64,000 nucleotides of DNA, taken from the NCBI GenBank assembly GCA_965230565.1, contig CBDDLH010000016.1, forward strand, positions 620,001 to 684,000. Direction: 5' to 3'. The stretch is from BCD1 sp965230565 (GTDB lineage: Bacteria; Bacteroidota; Bacteroidia; Chitinophagales; Saprospiraceae). Both the position numbers and the translations under genes were made by a program. The notes beneath the pieces were generated by a model. That model searched no databases, was not told the origin of the DNA, and saw nothing but the letters and a program-made list of their open reading frames with translations. This document shows positions 44,677 through 54,102 of the stretch, in pieces (position 1 is the first letter of the stretch; every line of letters begins with the position of its first letter).

Positions 44677-45432
44677 ATGAATTTTACCTGGAGAAAATAC
44701 CTCGGGATGTTGAGGTCTCGTTTGATATATTACTGGAAACCTTTCAATAAAAGAAAACTGAAGAGGTTTTACAGTGCTTTCATCGAACCTGAAGATCTTT
44801 GTTTTGATATCGGAGCCCATCTCGGCAATCGGACCGATGCCTGGTTGAGCCTTGGTGCAAAAGTTATTGCTGTTGAACCGCAACCCGCTTGTGTCCATTT
44901 TTTAAAAAACAAGTTCTCTTCTAAGTCCAAATTTACGCTTTTGGAAAAAGCCGTTGGCAGTCAACCCGGTAAAGCCACCCTCCACATCAGTTCACTTACG
45001 CCAACCGTTACTACCCTTTCCTCTGAAACATGGAGAACAATGATCAATGAAAGTAGTGGCATCCATGTTGAATGGGATGAACAGATGGAAGTAGAAGTCG
45101 TCACCCTTGATAATTTAATCAGTCAGTTCGGTCTTCCTGCATTTTGTAAGATAGATGTGGAAAATTTTGAACTGGAAGTATTGGAAGGACTGAATCAGGT
45201 CATTCCTGCTTTATCCATAGAGTTCTTCAGCAAAACGCCGGAATTAACCATGGCCTGCATCAACAGGCTTGACAATTTAGGAACTTATGAGTACAACTGG
45301 TCTTTTGGTGAAAGCCAAAAAATGGTCAATAAAAACTGGTTGAATAGTACGGAAACCATAAACCTTTTGACACTCCTCTCGCCGGATGCTCCTTCCAGCG
45401 GAGATCTTTATGCCAGGTTGGTCAACTCATAA
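44677..45432 (+). CDS. FkbM-family methyltransferase
   Basis: The frame opens at a TTG (44617); the ATG at 44677, preceded by an AAAAAGA stretch, gives 251 residues (MNFTWRKYLGMLRSRLIYYW). The FkbM pattern is clear: LCFDIGAHLGNRTDAWLSLGAKVIAVEPQPACVHFL (SAM site), VTLDNLISQFGLPAFCKIDVENFELEVLEGL and IPALSIEFFS. Such enzymes O-methylate sugars or polyketide-like molecules, often in surface-glycan clusters. It stands alone between the palindromic element and a small membrane gene, so the acceptor is unknown. Confidence 0.9.
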   Translation: MNFTWRKYLGMLRSRLIYYWKPFNKRKLKRFYSAFIEPEDLCFDIGAHLGNRTDAWLSLGAKVIAVEPQPACVHFLKNKFSSKSKFTLLEKAVGSQPGKATLHISSLTPTVTTLSSETWRTMINESSGIHVEWDEQMEVEVVTLDNLISQFGLPAFCKIDVENFELEVLEGLNQVIPALSIEFFSKTPELTMACINRLDNLGTYEYNWSFGESQKMVNKNWLNSTETINLLTLLSPDAPSSGDLYARLVNS

Positions 45433-45682
45433 TATGTCCCATAAAAATCCAGGACAAAACTCCAACAAGTAAGATCAAAATCCCCCAGGATTTCAAAATA
45501 GCACCAATGGGGTAAGCAGATTTCATAGGTTTCCATTTCCTGAAACTGCCTTTTGGTAAAGGTGCTTTTATCTTCCTGATCTCCTGCATCGTTGAAGAAA
45601 AACCGCTTCGGTACTGTGGTTTGGGAATTGCATTTCCATACCGGTCTTTTAAGCTGGGCCAAATATCTCTGTTCTTTTTCAT
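45422..45682 (-). CDS. Small single-pass membrane protein, 86 aa
   Basis: The sequence begins MKKNRDIWPSLKDRYGNAIP. It is basic for the first 60 residues and then has one C-terminal helix (ILKSWGILILLVGVLSWIFMGHIM). The stop overlaps the end of the convergent FkbM gene by 11 bp. A second minus-strand frame (45408-45662) covers the same bases but has no such organisation, so I prefer this one. Function unknown. Confidence 0.6.
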   Translation of the reverse strand: MKKNRDIWPSLKDRYGNAIPKPQYRSGFSSTMQEIRKIKAPLPKGSFRKWKPMKSAYPIGAILKSWGILILLVGVLSWIFMGHIMS

Positions 45683-45890
45683 TTGATTAGGTTATAAATT
45701 ATGTTACTGGTTGCTGGTTATGGATTTAACATAGATGAAAAATTATTTTGCTGCAAAAAATAACGATGAACCTAAGCAATTAACCGCCAAACTATTTGGA
45801 ATGACTTCCTGCCTGCAAAGTTGGGAATCAAAAAATCTGGAATTTTTACTATTTCTTTGTAGTTTGCATATCAAATTGAAAAAATACGCC

Positions 45891-46691
45891 ATGAAAACAT
45901 TTTTCGCCGCTCTGATTATTTCTCTTATGACTCTTCCGGTCCTGACAGCTCAACAACACTATACCAAACAAACTCCCCTCCCCTGTCTGAACAAAGAATT
46001 CAGCGTTGTAGTCCATATGGTTAGGGATACTTTTGGTGCCATAGGTGTTACCGAAGCTGAAGTTCAAAATGCCATTGACTCCCTCAATTATTACTTTGAA
46101 CCCATCTGCGCCAGCTTCAATATTTGTGAATTCAGGATTATAGATAATTACCAGTATTCTATTCCTCTGAATATGAATGAATGGGAAGAAATGCAGGTAA
46201 AATATAATCAGAACAATCGAATTAATCTTTACCTGGTTGATTTGGTTACCTGGAGTGAAGATATCTGTGGGTTTGCCACTTTTGAAGGAATCGGGGAAAT
46301 GGAATCCGGCGGAATTTTACTCAATAAGTTCTGCAGCATGAGCAACTATAAAGGGTTGCCTCATCTAATGGGGCATTATTTCGGTTTGTATCATACCAGT
46401 AACAACCCCGGGACGGAACTGGTTAACGGAAGTAATTGCGAAACTGCGGGGGATGAAATATGTGATACGCCTGCAGACCCATATGTTCCTACAGAAAACC
46501 TGTTGGATTATATTGATCCTACCAATTGCCGATTTATTTTTACAGGTGGAGATCCCAATGGAGAGTTTTATCTGACCCATACCTCCAACATCATGTCATT
46601 TTACCCTCAGTCCTGCCAGTGTGGGTTTACTCATGGGCAGTTTGAACGAATGGCGGAATTTTATCTCAATACTGAGTTTAAGATGTGGTAA
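45891..46691 (+). CDS. M43-like (pappalysin-type) exported protein lacking the catalytic Glu
   Basis: The frame is open from 45735, but the ATG at 45891 (MKTFFAALIISLMTLPVLTAQ) gives a signal peptide and 266 residues. The fold matches M43 metalloproteases (VVVHMVRDTFGAIGVTEAEVQNAIDSLN; GGILLNKFC; Met-turn NIMSFYPQSCQCGFTHGQ). The zinc motif, however, reads H158-L-M-G-H162-YFGLY-H168 instead of HExxHxxGxxH. The three His ligands remain but the catalytic Glu is Leu. It is probably a zinc-binding pseudo-enzyme, or the glutamate codon is lost by mutation or sequencing error. There is no T9SS domain. Confidence 0.85.
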   Translation: MKTFFAALIISLMTLPVLTAQQHYTKQTPLPCLNKEFSVVVHMVRDTFGAIGVTEAEVQNAIDSLNYYFEPICASFNICEFRIIDNYQYSIPLNMNEWEEMQVKYNQNNRINLYLVDLVTWSEDICGFATFEGIGEMESGGILLNKFCSMSNYKGLPHLMGHYFGLYHTSNNPGTELVNGSNCETAGDEICDTPADPYVPTENLLDYIDPTNCRFIFTGGDPNGEFYLTHTSNIMSFYPQSCQCGFTHGQFERMAEFYLNTEFKMW

Positions 46692-46830
46692 ATTAGAGCA
46701 TCTATAAATTTTTCTTTGATGGAAATCAACCTCTTATACCAAAAATTATCGCAGTGAGTAGCGGAAAATTGGATAGTTGGAAAAACATTTTTTAGGTTAC
46801 AGCAATCTTGGATAAAATTTAAACCCACTC

Positions 46831-49800
46831 TTAAATAGTAACCTCCATCAATACTCCATCTAAAATAAAATGAACAAAGGACCCAACTATTGGAGAACCA
46901 TTTAATGCCTGAAACGCTTGTTGAGTTAAAGACAATTCCGAAGTAAGGGCCAAAGCTCTTTTTTTCAATAACTTTTCCTGACCGGTTGTCTGGTCATTTC
47001 TTATCAGAATAATTCCCTTTTCGGTAGTAAGGAGAAAATCTATAGTTGTAGTAAAGAGTTGGTCACCGATAAAATGACTTACAGGAAAATGTCCTTTAAT
47101 TGCTTTTGGATTAAATTGCTGTTCTAAGAGTTGGAAAAAAGCAGTGGCTCTTTCCTTAAGTGAAAGCTTTTCAATATCTGCTCCCATACTAAAATGATTC
47201 GCAAGACGCTGCTCAATAATTTCCCTGTTCTCCAATTTTTGCAAATGCAATTCCGCCCATAAAAAAGAAGCAATGATCTGACCGATTTCCTGCTGACCTT
47301 CGAAATCTTCAACTAATAGCGGTGGATGATAATGGAAAACATTCCCTATTTGCCCTTTCACTTCCAATACAGCCGAATCAATTCTGAATGGAGGATAAGC
47401 TTCTTTCCCGGGTCCGATGCCAAAATACACGGGCAATTTTCCTGAATCATCCTGGGATTCAGCCTCAAAACTTCTGGGCATTTCGAATATCGTTGTATCC
47501 TTTAACAGGAACCTGTTTGACCATTCCCATGGCGTTTCATTACTTTCAGGATCCAGAACCGGGAAATCTTCCCGACCTTCATGCCATACTCTGTTGAGCC
47601 ATTTAGTGGGATAAGCATTGGTAGGAAAAACGATATAATCTCTGGCCCTGGTTATGGCAACGTAAAGTAGTCTGGCCTCTTCCCTAAGCGATTGGTTTAA
47701 TTTTCTTTCCTTAGCACTACTTTCGTTGATCCGTTTTTCAAGTTCGGTCTTTCGATATTGATCACCATAAGGATTCACCCAAAACCTCAGCCAGCGATTC
47801 CCCAAAACGTCATTAAGGTCTACTTCATCTTTCTCTGCTACTATATCCAGTCCCCAGACATCAGCCCGAAGTTTATCATCCAGATTATGACAAACAACAA
47901 CAGGCCATTCCAGTCCTTTACTTTTGTGATAGGTCAATACATTTACGGCACCAGCTCCCGTACCGGCACTTTGAAGGTCGTTCTGATTTCTTTCAAGTTC
48001 ATCCAGCCAAAGGTAAAACCCACCCAAAGAAGCTGCGCTGTGCATCCTGTTGCAAGCGTCTTCATAATCCAGTGCAAATTTCCTGAGAGTTTCGACATTC
48101 TCCAACCTTTGTCCTTCGTTGCCCCATGAAGTGATAATTCTTCTAAGATCAAGAACCTCCAGAACATAATCCAATATCTCAGCACTCGAAAGCTCCGCTG
48201 TTTCAAGTCTCAGCTGATCCAGTTTGATTATTTGTTCCTGCTCTGCAGCCCATTGCCTGAAGGAAGGGTCCGACTGTTTCTGATCCAGCCAGTTTAGTCG
48301 GTCTTCAATGATCTCTTCTACAGGAATATGAGCCCCAAGTAAAAGGATTTCTGCTATGGCCAGAGAATCCTTTGGATTTAAAAGATATTTTAAACAGGCC
48401 AGGATCAATTTAGCTTCAGCGGTATTTAACAATCCGCTTCTGGCAATAGCCACCTTTAACCCGGCATCATTTAAGGCAGTTGCCATAACCTGGCAACCTG
48501 CATTAGATCTGCATAAAACAGCCACGTCACCGGGTTGTGCTTTCCGGCACTCATTCGATCCTTTTGGCTGAATGAAAATCCCTTTTTCCAACTCATCCCT
48601 TATAGTCCTGGCAATGCAATGCTCCATCCAGGGTTTTGCCGGCTGCCTGCCTTCACCTTCAGGTTTAAAATGCCAGTGGATAAGGGCATTTCCCATCATA
48701 GATGATTCATCCTCCTTATTAACACTATCACTTGTCGCCTTTTTGGTCCTTTTCGGGTTTAGTGCTACCTGTTCCACCGGCATTTCGGAAAATGCCTTTG
48801 TGAAAATGGCATTTGAGGCAAAAACAGCATCTTCTCTCGACCTCCAGGAGTCCCGTTGAATATCTTCCGGTTTTACTCCGCCGCTTTGTTCAATTATTGC
48901 CTGCATTAACCGGGGTTCTGCCCCACGGAAGCCATAGATGGACTGCTTGGGGTCTCCTACCCAAATGGATTGATCCGCTAGTTTTGCCAGCTTCAAAAAA
49001 ACAGATAACTGAATTGGACTGGTATCCTGAAATTCATCTACCATCAACAAACTCAATTCCTCTTTAAGTACCTCCTGGACAACGGGATGATCCAGTAACT
49101 TATTTACATAAGCTTCCATATCCGTATAATCGATCAACCCCCGTTTGTTTTTGTAATTGGTATATTCCCGGATAGCCTCAATGGAAATGGTAAACAACAG
49201 GTCTATGTAATCCTTTATGTCTTTGTGAAAATCAGGATGTGTGTCATGCAATCTGGCAAATTCCTGAAGCGGGGCAATATCCTCCCTACTTTTTGCACCT
49301 GTACTCACTTTAGAAATTTTGGCCCATTGATACCAATATAAAAACCCTCGTAATTTGAGTTCCCGCAACGTTGCCTTTAAGAGATCAACGACATCTGCGG
49401 TCTTTTTGGTAGTGTCTTCATTTTCTTCCAGCCTTTGAATGGTTTCCAGTATCTTTTCCTTTAAACCCGCATTAAACCACTCTGCACCTTTATCCGAAAC
49501 CGGACCAAGGAATTCTTTGTAGGTCTCAAATGACCGAAGCTTGCTTTTTTCAAGTACATCTATATCAAAATCATTTGCGCGAGCTAAAGCAGTTATTTGA
49601 TGAACTTCCTTACGCCAATCAAAGAACTCCCTTTTATTGAGTCCTAATTTGCCGGCCAATGCATCCATTGTCTCAACACGTTGGCGCTTTAAAACTGTAG
49701 CCAAAGACTGGTTGAACATAAAATGTTCATCTTCCTCTGCGATAATACTTACCTCAGGAGAAACCCCGGCCTCAAAAGCAAACCTTCGAAGCAACTTGAC

Positions 49801-50040
49801 TCCCAGGCTGTGTACAGTACCAATCAAAGCATTGGTCAGTTCATCGGCTTCCTGAACAAAACCTTCCTCCAATAAACTAACTCTGACGCGTTCCTGTAAT
49901 TCAGCAGCAGCTTTTTTGGTAAAAGTCGTAGCGATTATTCCGCTTGCAGACAAACCCTGCCCCAGGAGCCCTACCAGTTCCCTGGTAAGTCTGTAGGTCT
50001 TCCCACTTCCCGCCCCGGCTGAAATGATTTTGAGGTTCAT
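46831..50040 (-). CDS. UvrD/RecB (AddA-like) helicase
   Basis: 1069 residues of a superfamily 1 helicase. Motif I SAGAGSGKT (7-15), Ia ATTFTKKAAAELQERV, II LLMVDEFQDTSPIQ, III WVGDPKQSIYGFRGAEP, V NVLTYHKSKGLEWPVV and VI LLYVAITRARDYIV are all present. The C-terminus has the outline of the AddA/RecB-type nuclease (IDFLLTTEKGIILIRNDQ at 1000-1017), but the usual D-x-K catalytic pair is missing (IRND where IDHK-like is expected). It therefore looks like a helicase with a dead nuclease. It probably acts in double-strand-break repair. It follows dcd with a 2-bp gap. Confidence 0.92.
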   Translation of the reverse strand: MNLKIISAGAGSGKTYRLTRELVGLLGQGLSASGIIATTFTKKAAAELQERVRVSLLEEGFVQEADELTNALIGTVHSLGVKLLRRFAFEAGVSPEVSIIAEEDEHFMFNQSLATVLKRQRVETMDALAGKLGLNKREFFDWRKEVHQITALARANDFDIDVLEKSKLRSFETYKEFLGPVSDKGAEWFNAGLKEKILETIQRLEENEDTTKKTADVVDLLKATLRELKLRGFLYWYQWAKISKVSTGAKSREDIAPLQEFARLHDTHPDFHKDIKDYIDLLFTISIEAIREYTNYKNKRGLIDYTDMEAYVNKLLDHPVVQEVLKEELSLLMVDEFQDTSPIQLSVFLKLAKLADQSIWVGDPKQSIYGFRGAEPRLMQAIIEQSGGVKPEDIQRDSWRSREDAVFASNAIFTKAFSEMPVEQVALNPKRTKKATSDSVNKEDESSMMGNALIHWHFKPEGEGRQPAKPWMEHCIARTIRDELEKGIFIQPKGSNECRKAQPGDVAVLCRSNAGCQVMATALNDAGLKVAIARSGLLNTAEAKLILACLKYLLNPKDSLAIAEILLLGAHIPVEEIIEDRLNWLDQKQSDPSFRQWAAEQEQIIKLDQLRLETAELSSAEILDYVLEVLDLRRIITSWGNEGQRLENVETLRKFALDYEDACNRMHSAASLGGFYLWLDELERNQNDLQSAGTGAGAVNVLTYHKSKGLEWPVVVCHNLDDKLRADVWGLDIVAEKDEVDLNDVLGNRWLRFWVNPYGDQYRKTELEKRINESSAKERKLNQSLREEARLLYVAITRARDYIVFPTNAYPTKWLNRVWHEGREDFPVLDPESNETPWEWSNRFLLKDTTIFEMPRSFEAESQDDSGKLPVYFGIGPGKEAYPPFRIDSAVLEVKGQIGNVFHYHPPLLVEDFEGQQEIGQIIASFLWAELHLQKLENREIIEQRLANHFSMGADIEKLSLKERATAFFQLLEQQFNPKAIKGHFPVSHFIGDQLFTTTIDFLLTTEKGIILIRNDQTTGQEKLLKKRALALTSELSLTQQAFQALNGSPIVGSFVHFILDGVLMEVTI

Positions 50041-50042
50041 GG

Positions 50043-50579
50043 TTAGAATTTATTTTTCCACATCATGCTTTCTACAGGTTTAATTGTCCGGGCATTATAC
50101 TTGGCGCCTACCTTTTTGTTGTAATAATTTTTAATGTCGCCTTCCACCATAAAATAGATCAATTGCCCGATGGGCATACCTGCATAAACACGTACCGGGT
50201 GGGTACAGGAAATTTCCAGGGTCCAGGTATTACAAAATCCAACATCTCCTTTTCCTGCAGTCGCATGGATATCTATACCTAGGCGTCCAACACTTGATTT
50301 ACCTTCAAGAAATGGTACGGAATTATGAGTTTCTGTATATTCTTCAGTCACACCGAGGTATAATGTATTGGGATGTAAAACAAACCCCTCCTCAGGAATG
50401 TCAAAATGGACAATCTCGTTATGTTTTTTGGCATCCAGGATGTGATCCTTGTAGTAGGCCAGGGATTTTCCCAAATGGACATCATAGGAATTGGTACCGA
50501 GATTGGAAATATCAAAGGGCTCAATAACGATCTCCCCTTTTTCGATTCCTTCAAGGATCTTAACATCACTTAAAATCAT
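50043..50579 (-). CDS. dcd: dCTP deaminase
   Basis: The frame extends to a TTG at 50606, but the ATG at 50579 (MILSDVKILEGIEKGEIVIEPF) matches the standard dCTP deaminase N-terminus and gives 178 residues. Signatures: GTNSYDVHLG, LHPNTLYLGVTEEY and LEGKSSVGRLGIDIHATAGKGDVGF, which carries the catalytic region. The enzyme turns dCTP into dUTP (or dUMP in bifunctional forms) for dTTP synthesis. It overlaps nothing and sits 2 bp ahead of the helicase gene, so the two are co-transcribed. Confidence 0.95.
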   Translation of the reverse strand: MILSDVKILEGIEKGEIVIEPFDISNLGTNSYDVHLGKSLAYYKDHILDAKKHNEIVHFDIPEEGFVLHPNTLYLGVTEEYTETHNSVPFLEGKSSVGRLGIDIHATAGKGDVGFCNTWTLEISCTHPVRVYAGMPIGQLIYFMVEGDIKNYYNKKVGAKYNARTIKPVESMMWKNKF

Positions 50580-50776
50580 CTTTGTTGCAGTTGTTTTAGT
50601 TGTCAAAAAAAGTGTTATACCGGTTTTTTCAATCCCATATCAAAACTGGTCACCGGAAAGGATGAATTATTGAAATAATCACCTTTTTATTCTTCCGCCA
50701 AAGATAACATTTGATTCTAAAACAATACCATTTTAATAATTACCGTTTAAAGTCCGATTGGTATTGGGAGGTTTTT

Positions 50777-50938
50777 AGGGAGTAGGAAAAAAATAACCTA
50801 CCCATTCTGACTTGTTCTTTTTCCCTGTGAGAAACCCTGAAAAATGAACCGTAGCGCTGCTATGCTTAATTTTTCAGACTTCCTCACAAGAAAAAATTAC
50901 TGCGCCATAACAGGTACCCTATTTATTTCCTACTCCCT
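50777..50938. repeat. Long imperfect palindrome, about 162 bp
   Basis: The sequence is symmetric about 50857. The outer arms AGGGAGTAGG (50777-50786) and CCTACTCCCT (50929-50938) match perfectly. The inner parts match at TGTGAG/CTCACA (50826-50831, 50883-50888), CTGAAAAAT/ATTTTTCAG (50837-50845, 50869-50877) and the core hairpin TAGC-N3-GCTA. Decay between blocks suggests an old inverted element. No other gene-like content is seen in 50580-50977. Confidence 0.6.
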
Positions 50939-50977
50939 TAACTCCGGTTATTGTTGAAAGAATAATTTTATCAAAAG

Positions 50978-51916
50978 ATGAAACCTGTTTTCCTGATTAT
51001 ATTTTCACTGTTTGTTTTAGGTCTTAACGCACAACCTGCTGCAACTTTAAATGAAGAAAACTTTGAAAAAATCCACACCTATGAGGACACCATAGCCCTG
51101 ATGGGATATGCTATCGTCAATGATTCCCTTCAGGCCAACCGTTATGCGGCTTGTAAGAAGTTGATCATTACATTAAAACAAGCTTTGAAAATTGAAAATT
51201 CCTTCGATTATCCCTTCGACCGGGTAAAAACGGTTTCCATTCAATATCCACAGGATAGCAGTTTCCGTATTTTCACATGGCAATTATACGCTGATGAAAA
51301 TACCTACAGGTATTTCGGAGCGATCCAGATGAATACTCCTGAATTGACTTTATTTCCACTTATTGACCGCAGCGGAGAAATTGAAAATGCGAATATTGAA
51401 GCATTCGAACTCACCCCGGACAAATGGTATGGAGCTTTATATTACAGAATACTGGAAACAGAATCCGAAGCCGGGAAATACTACCTTTTGTTTGGTTTTG
51501 ACGGTTACAAATTTTTCCACAAACGCAAGTTGATCGATGTATTGACATTCCAGGAAGGAAAGCCCGTTTTTGGTGCGCCTGTATTCAAATATAATGATGA
51601 TAAGTCTGGTGCTAAAACGCAGAAGAGGTTTATGATCCAGTATTCTCCGGAATCAAGTGTTACCGTTAATTATGACGAGATCAGGGAATTGATTTTATTT
51701 GATCATCTCATGACGGTCACTGGACAATATGGTGAAGGGCCAACCAAAATACCTGATGGCACCTACCATGGTTTTCAGCTAAAAGATGGTTATTGGGTTC
51801 ATATCGATAAAGTCTTCCATGAAGTACTGGAAGAAGCTCCGGTTACCAATCCTGTCCTCGATATTAAAGAAGGTGAAAAGAAAAAAGATATTCTCGGCAG
51901 GGATAAAAACAGGTAA
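50978..51916 (+). CDS. Exported hypothetical protein, 312 aa
   Basis: A signal peptide (MKPVFLIIFSLFVLGLNAQ) precedes a soluble, aromatic-rich body with repeated short beta motifs (FRIFTWQLYADENTYRYFGAIQM, WYGALYYRILE, YYLLFGFDGYKFFHKRKLIDVL). I recognise no named domain. The C-terminus is charged (EGEKKKDILGRDKNR). It is a single gene convergent with the pyrophosphatase gene (stops 3 bp apart). It is likely periplasmic. Confidence 0.72.
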   Translation: MKPVFLIIFSLFVLGLNAQPAATLNEENFEKIHTYEDTIALMGYAIVNDSLQANRYAACKKLIITLKQALKIENSFDYPFDRVKTVSIQYPQDSSFRIFTWQLYADENTYRYFGAIQMNTPELTLFPLIDRSGEIENANIEAFELTPDKWYGALYYRILETESEAGKYYLLFGFDGYKFFHKRKLIDVLTFQEGKPVFGAPVFKYNDDKSGAKTQKRFMIQYSPESSVTVNYDEIRELILFDHLMTVTGQYGEGPTKIPDGTYHGFQLKDGYWVHIDKVFHEVLEEAPVTNPVLDIKEGEKKKDILGRDKNR

Positions 51917-51919
51917 TTT

Positions 51920-52546
51920 TTATTCTTTTGATATTATCCATTTCTCCACCTCACGCCAGGCGTAATTTTCATCCTTCCAGCCAATGAGTTGAACCTGGCG
52001 ATCTCCTTTGTAATGGGTAAACCATTCTTCGATGATCCTTTTAGCTGCATCATATTCGATCATGAACACCTGGTAACTCCGGGCATCTATGACACTTTGA
52101 AGTGTATCTAAGGGAACTGCGATAATCTTTGTATCCAGTTCATCATTATCTTCCAAAAGGAGGGCTCCAAGCGGAATCACTTCTACAATGCTTCCGGTCT
52201 CAAGGGATTCTGCAATGAGTAATATGTCCAAAGCGTCACCATCTCCCCCTTTTTCTTTATCCATCAAAGTAGAAGGAATGAAACCATAGTTTCCCGGGTA
52301 AGGCAAAAAATCAACTACTCGTTTTTCACCATTGACCTCTTCTACCTCAAATGCTTTGTCCTCGTAATCGTATTCGTATTTGTGATTGGTTCCGGCCGGA
52401 ATTTCAACGACCATGTTCAATGCACCATTTTCAGATATCGCTGGTACTTTTTTATAGTTTTTTCTCACCTGGACAGTCCCTTCCTCAGAACAGGCAAAGA
52501 ATGAAACTAAAATTATCAGAGTGGATAACAGGGTCAGTTTTCTCAT
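51920..52546 (-). CDS. Family I inorganic pyrophosphatase with a lipoprotein signal
   Basis: 208 residues. Family I soluble pyrophosphatase signatures: MVVEIPAGTNHKYEYD, FLPYPGNYGFIP, GDGDALDILLIAE (Asp102, Asp104, Asp107; usually DGDPLDV) and EEWFTHYKG. The metal and phosphate ligands look intact. The N-terminus MRKLTLLSTLIILVSFFACSEEG has a lipobox ending at C19, so the enzyme should be anchored in the periplasm or outer membrane instead of the cytosol. That placement is unusual and suggests hydrolysis of extracellular pyrophosphate for phosphate supply. Confidence 0.92.
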   Translation of the reverse strand: MRKLTLLSTLIILVSFFACSEEGTVQVRKNYKKVPAISENGALNMVVEIPAGTNHKYEYDYEDKAFEVEEVNGEKRVVDFLPYPGNYGFIPSTLMDKEKGGDGDALDILLIAESLETGSIVEVIPLGALLLEDNDELDTKIIAVPLDTLQSVIDARSYQVFMIEYDAAKRIIEEWFTHYKGDRQVQLIGWKDENYAWREVEKWIISKE

Positions 52547-52605
52547 ATGTAGTTTTATTGTATTCCAGGCTGAACCCGAAATATCATAAATAAAATGTTG
52601 CAGTT

Positions 52606-54030
52606 TTAGCTCTTTTGCTCCACCTCTAATCCAAATTCTTTACCTTTCTGGATCATGAAATCAAATGCAGCTTCGTAATCATTGTCGATTTCTCCATCCA
52701 AAATAGCTTCCCGAATGGCATTTTTGATATCTCCAACCTGCCTTGACGGGCTAATACCAAAAGTCTCCATAATGATTTCACCTGAAATCGGAGGTTGCCA
52801 GTTTCGAATATGATCTTTCTCCTCAACTTCGATAAGTCGCTGTTTAACCAATTCATAATTTTTCAGGTAACGTTTGACTTTTTGGGCATTTTTCGAGGTA
52901 ATATCTGCCTGACATAATAGCATCAGGTCATCTATATCATCTCCGGCATCAAAGAGCAGTCTACGGATAGCAGAATCGGTAATATTCTCTTTGGTCAGAC
53001 TGATGGGCCTCAAGTGCAGTCGGACAAGTTTTTGAACATATTTCATTTTGTGATCAAGCGGCAGGCACATTCTCTTAAAAACCCTCGGCACCATGGCCGC
53101 TCCCAAAGCTTCATGACCATGGAAGGTCCACCCGACTTTGTGTTGGAATCTTTTGGTGGCAGGTTTGGCAATATCATGCATTATGGCTGCCCAACGCAAC
53201 CAAAGATTATCGGTATTTTTACACAAGTTTTCCAATACTTCCAGCGTGTGGTAAAAATTATCCTTGTGCCCGATGCCATTCTTTACTTCAACGCCCTGTA
53301 AAGCAGCCATTTCAGGGAAAATCAATTTCAGCAATCCTGTATCATAAAGAATTTTGAATCCTTTCGAAGGTTGATCCGACAGGATTATTTTATTGAGTTC
53401 TGTAATGATTCTTTCCCTTGAAACGATATTGATACGATTTCTGAAAAGCGAAATGGCTTTTAGTGTTTCCGGTTCTATTTCAAAATCAAGCTGGGTCGAA
53501 AAACGAACGGCCCGCATCATTCTTAAGGGATCATCTGAAAAAGTCCTTCCCGGTTCCAGAGGCGTTTTGATAATCTTTTCTTCGAGATGTTTCAAACCTC
53601 CAAAGGAATCGACAATGCTTCCAAAATCTTCCTCATTCAGGCTTACCGCCAAAGCATTTATTGTAAAATCACGACGGTTCTGATCATCTTCCAGGGATCC
53701 TTCTTCAACAGCAGGTTTCCTGGAATCATGCCTGTAAGATTCTTTCCGCGCTCCGACAAATTCGATTTCCATCCCTCTGTATCGTAACATAGCGGTACCG
53801 AACCTCTGGTAAACAGTAACTCTTGGAACCGGCCTCAAACAGGTAGCTACTGCCTGCGCCAATCTAATTCCATTTCCCACGCAAACAATATCAAGATCTT
53901 TGGTCTGTCGGCCTAACAATCTGTCTCTTACATAACCACCAACAACATAGGTGGGATATCCCAGTTCGCGGGCATTTTCACTTACCAGATCAAAAATCTT
54001 CTTCTCGTCGTTTTTTATCTCAAAAATCAC
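52606..54030 (-). CDS. cca: CCA tRNA nucleotidyltransferase with HD domain
   Basis: 474 residues. The nucleotidyltransferase head has GGYVRDRLLG (31-40) and the metal pair KDLDIV (D45, D47), then RRDFTINALAVSLN and DPLRMMRAVRFSTQLDF, typical of class II CCA-adding or poly(A)-polymerase-like enzymes. An HD phosphohydrolase domain follows (AAIMHDIAKPATKRF, TFHGHEALGA). The enzyme adds or repairs the CCA end of tRNAs. It follows dusB on the same strand after 72 bp, forming a tRNA-maturation pair. Confidence 0.94.
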   Translation of the reverse strand: MIFEIKNDEKKIFDLVSENARELGYPTYVVGGYVRDRLLGRQTKDLDIVCVGNGIRLAQAVATCLRPVPRVTVYQRFGTAMLRYRGMEIEFVGARKESYRHDSRKPAVEEGSLEDDQNRRDFTINALAVSLNEEDFGSIVDSFGGLKHLEEKIIKTPLEPGRTFSDDPLRMMRAVRFSTQLDFEIEPETLKAISLFRNRINIVSRERIITELNKIILSDQPSKGFKILYDTGLLKLIFPEMAALQGVEVKNGIGHKDNFYHTLEVLENLCKNTDNLWLRWAAIMHDIAKPATKRFQHKVGWTFHGHEALGAAMVPRVFKRMCLPLDHKMKYVQKLVRLHLRPISLTKENITDSAIRRLLFDAGDDIDDLMLLCQADITSKNAQKVKRYLKNYELVKQRLIEVEEKDHIRNWQPPISGEIIMETFGISPSRQVGDIKNAIREAILDGEIDNDYEAAFDFMIQKGKEFGLEVEQKS

Positions 54031-54102
54031 GTAAAAATATTTGGTACATGTATAGGGTGTCTAATTTAGTCCGCTGTCTGCAGACAAAGATAAGCTTGTG
54101 AT

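Noticed and set aside
45408..45662. Minus-strand 84-codon frame overlapping the 86-aa membrane gene
   Set aside because: No coherent domain or membrane layout; the alternative frame at 45422-45682 is better organised.
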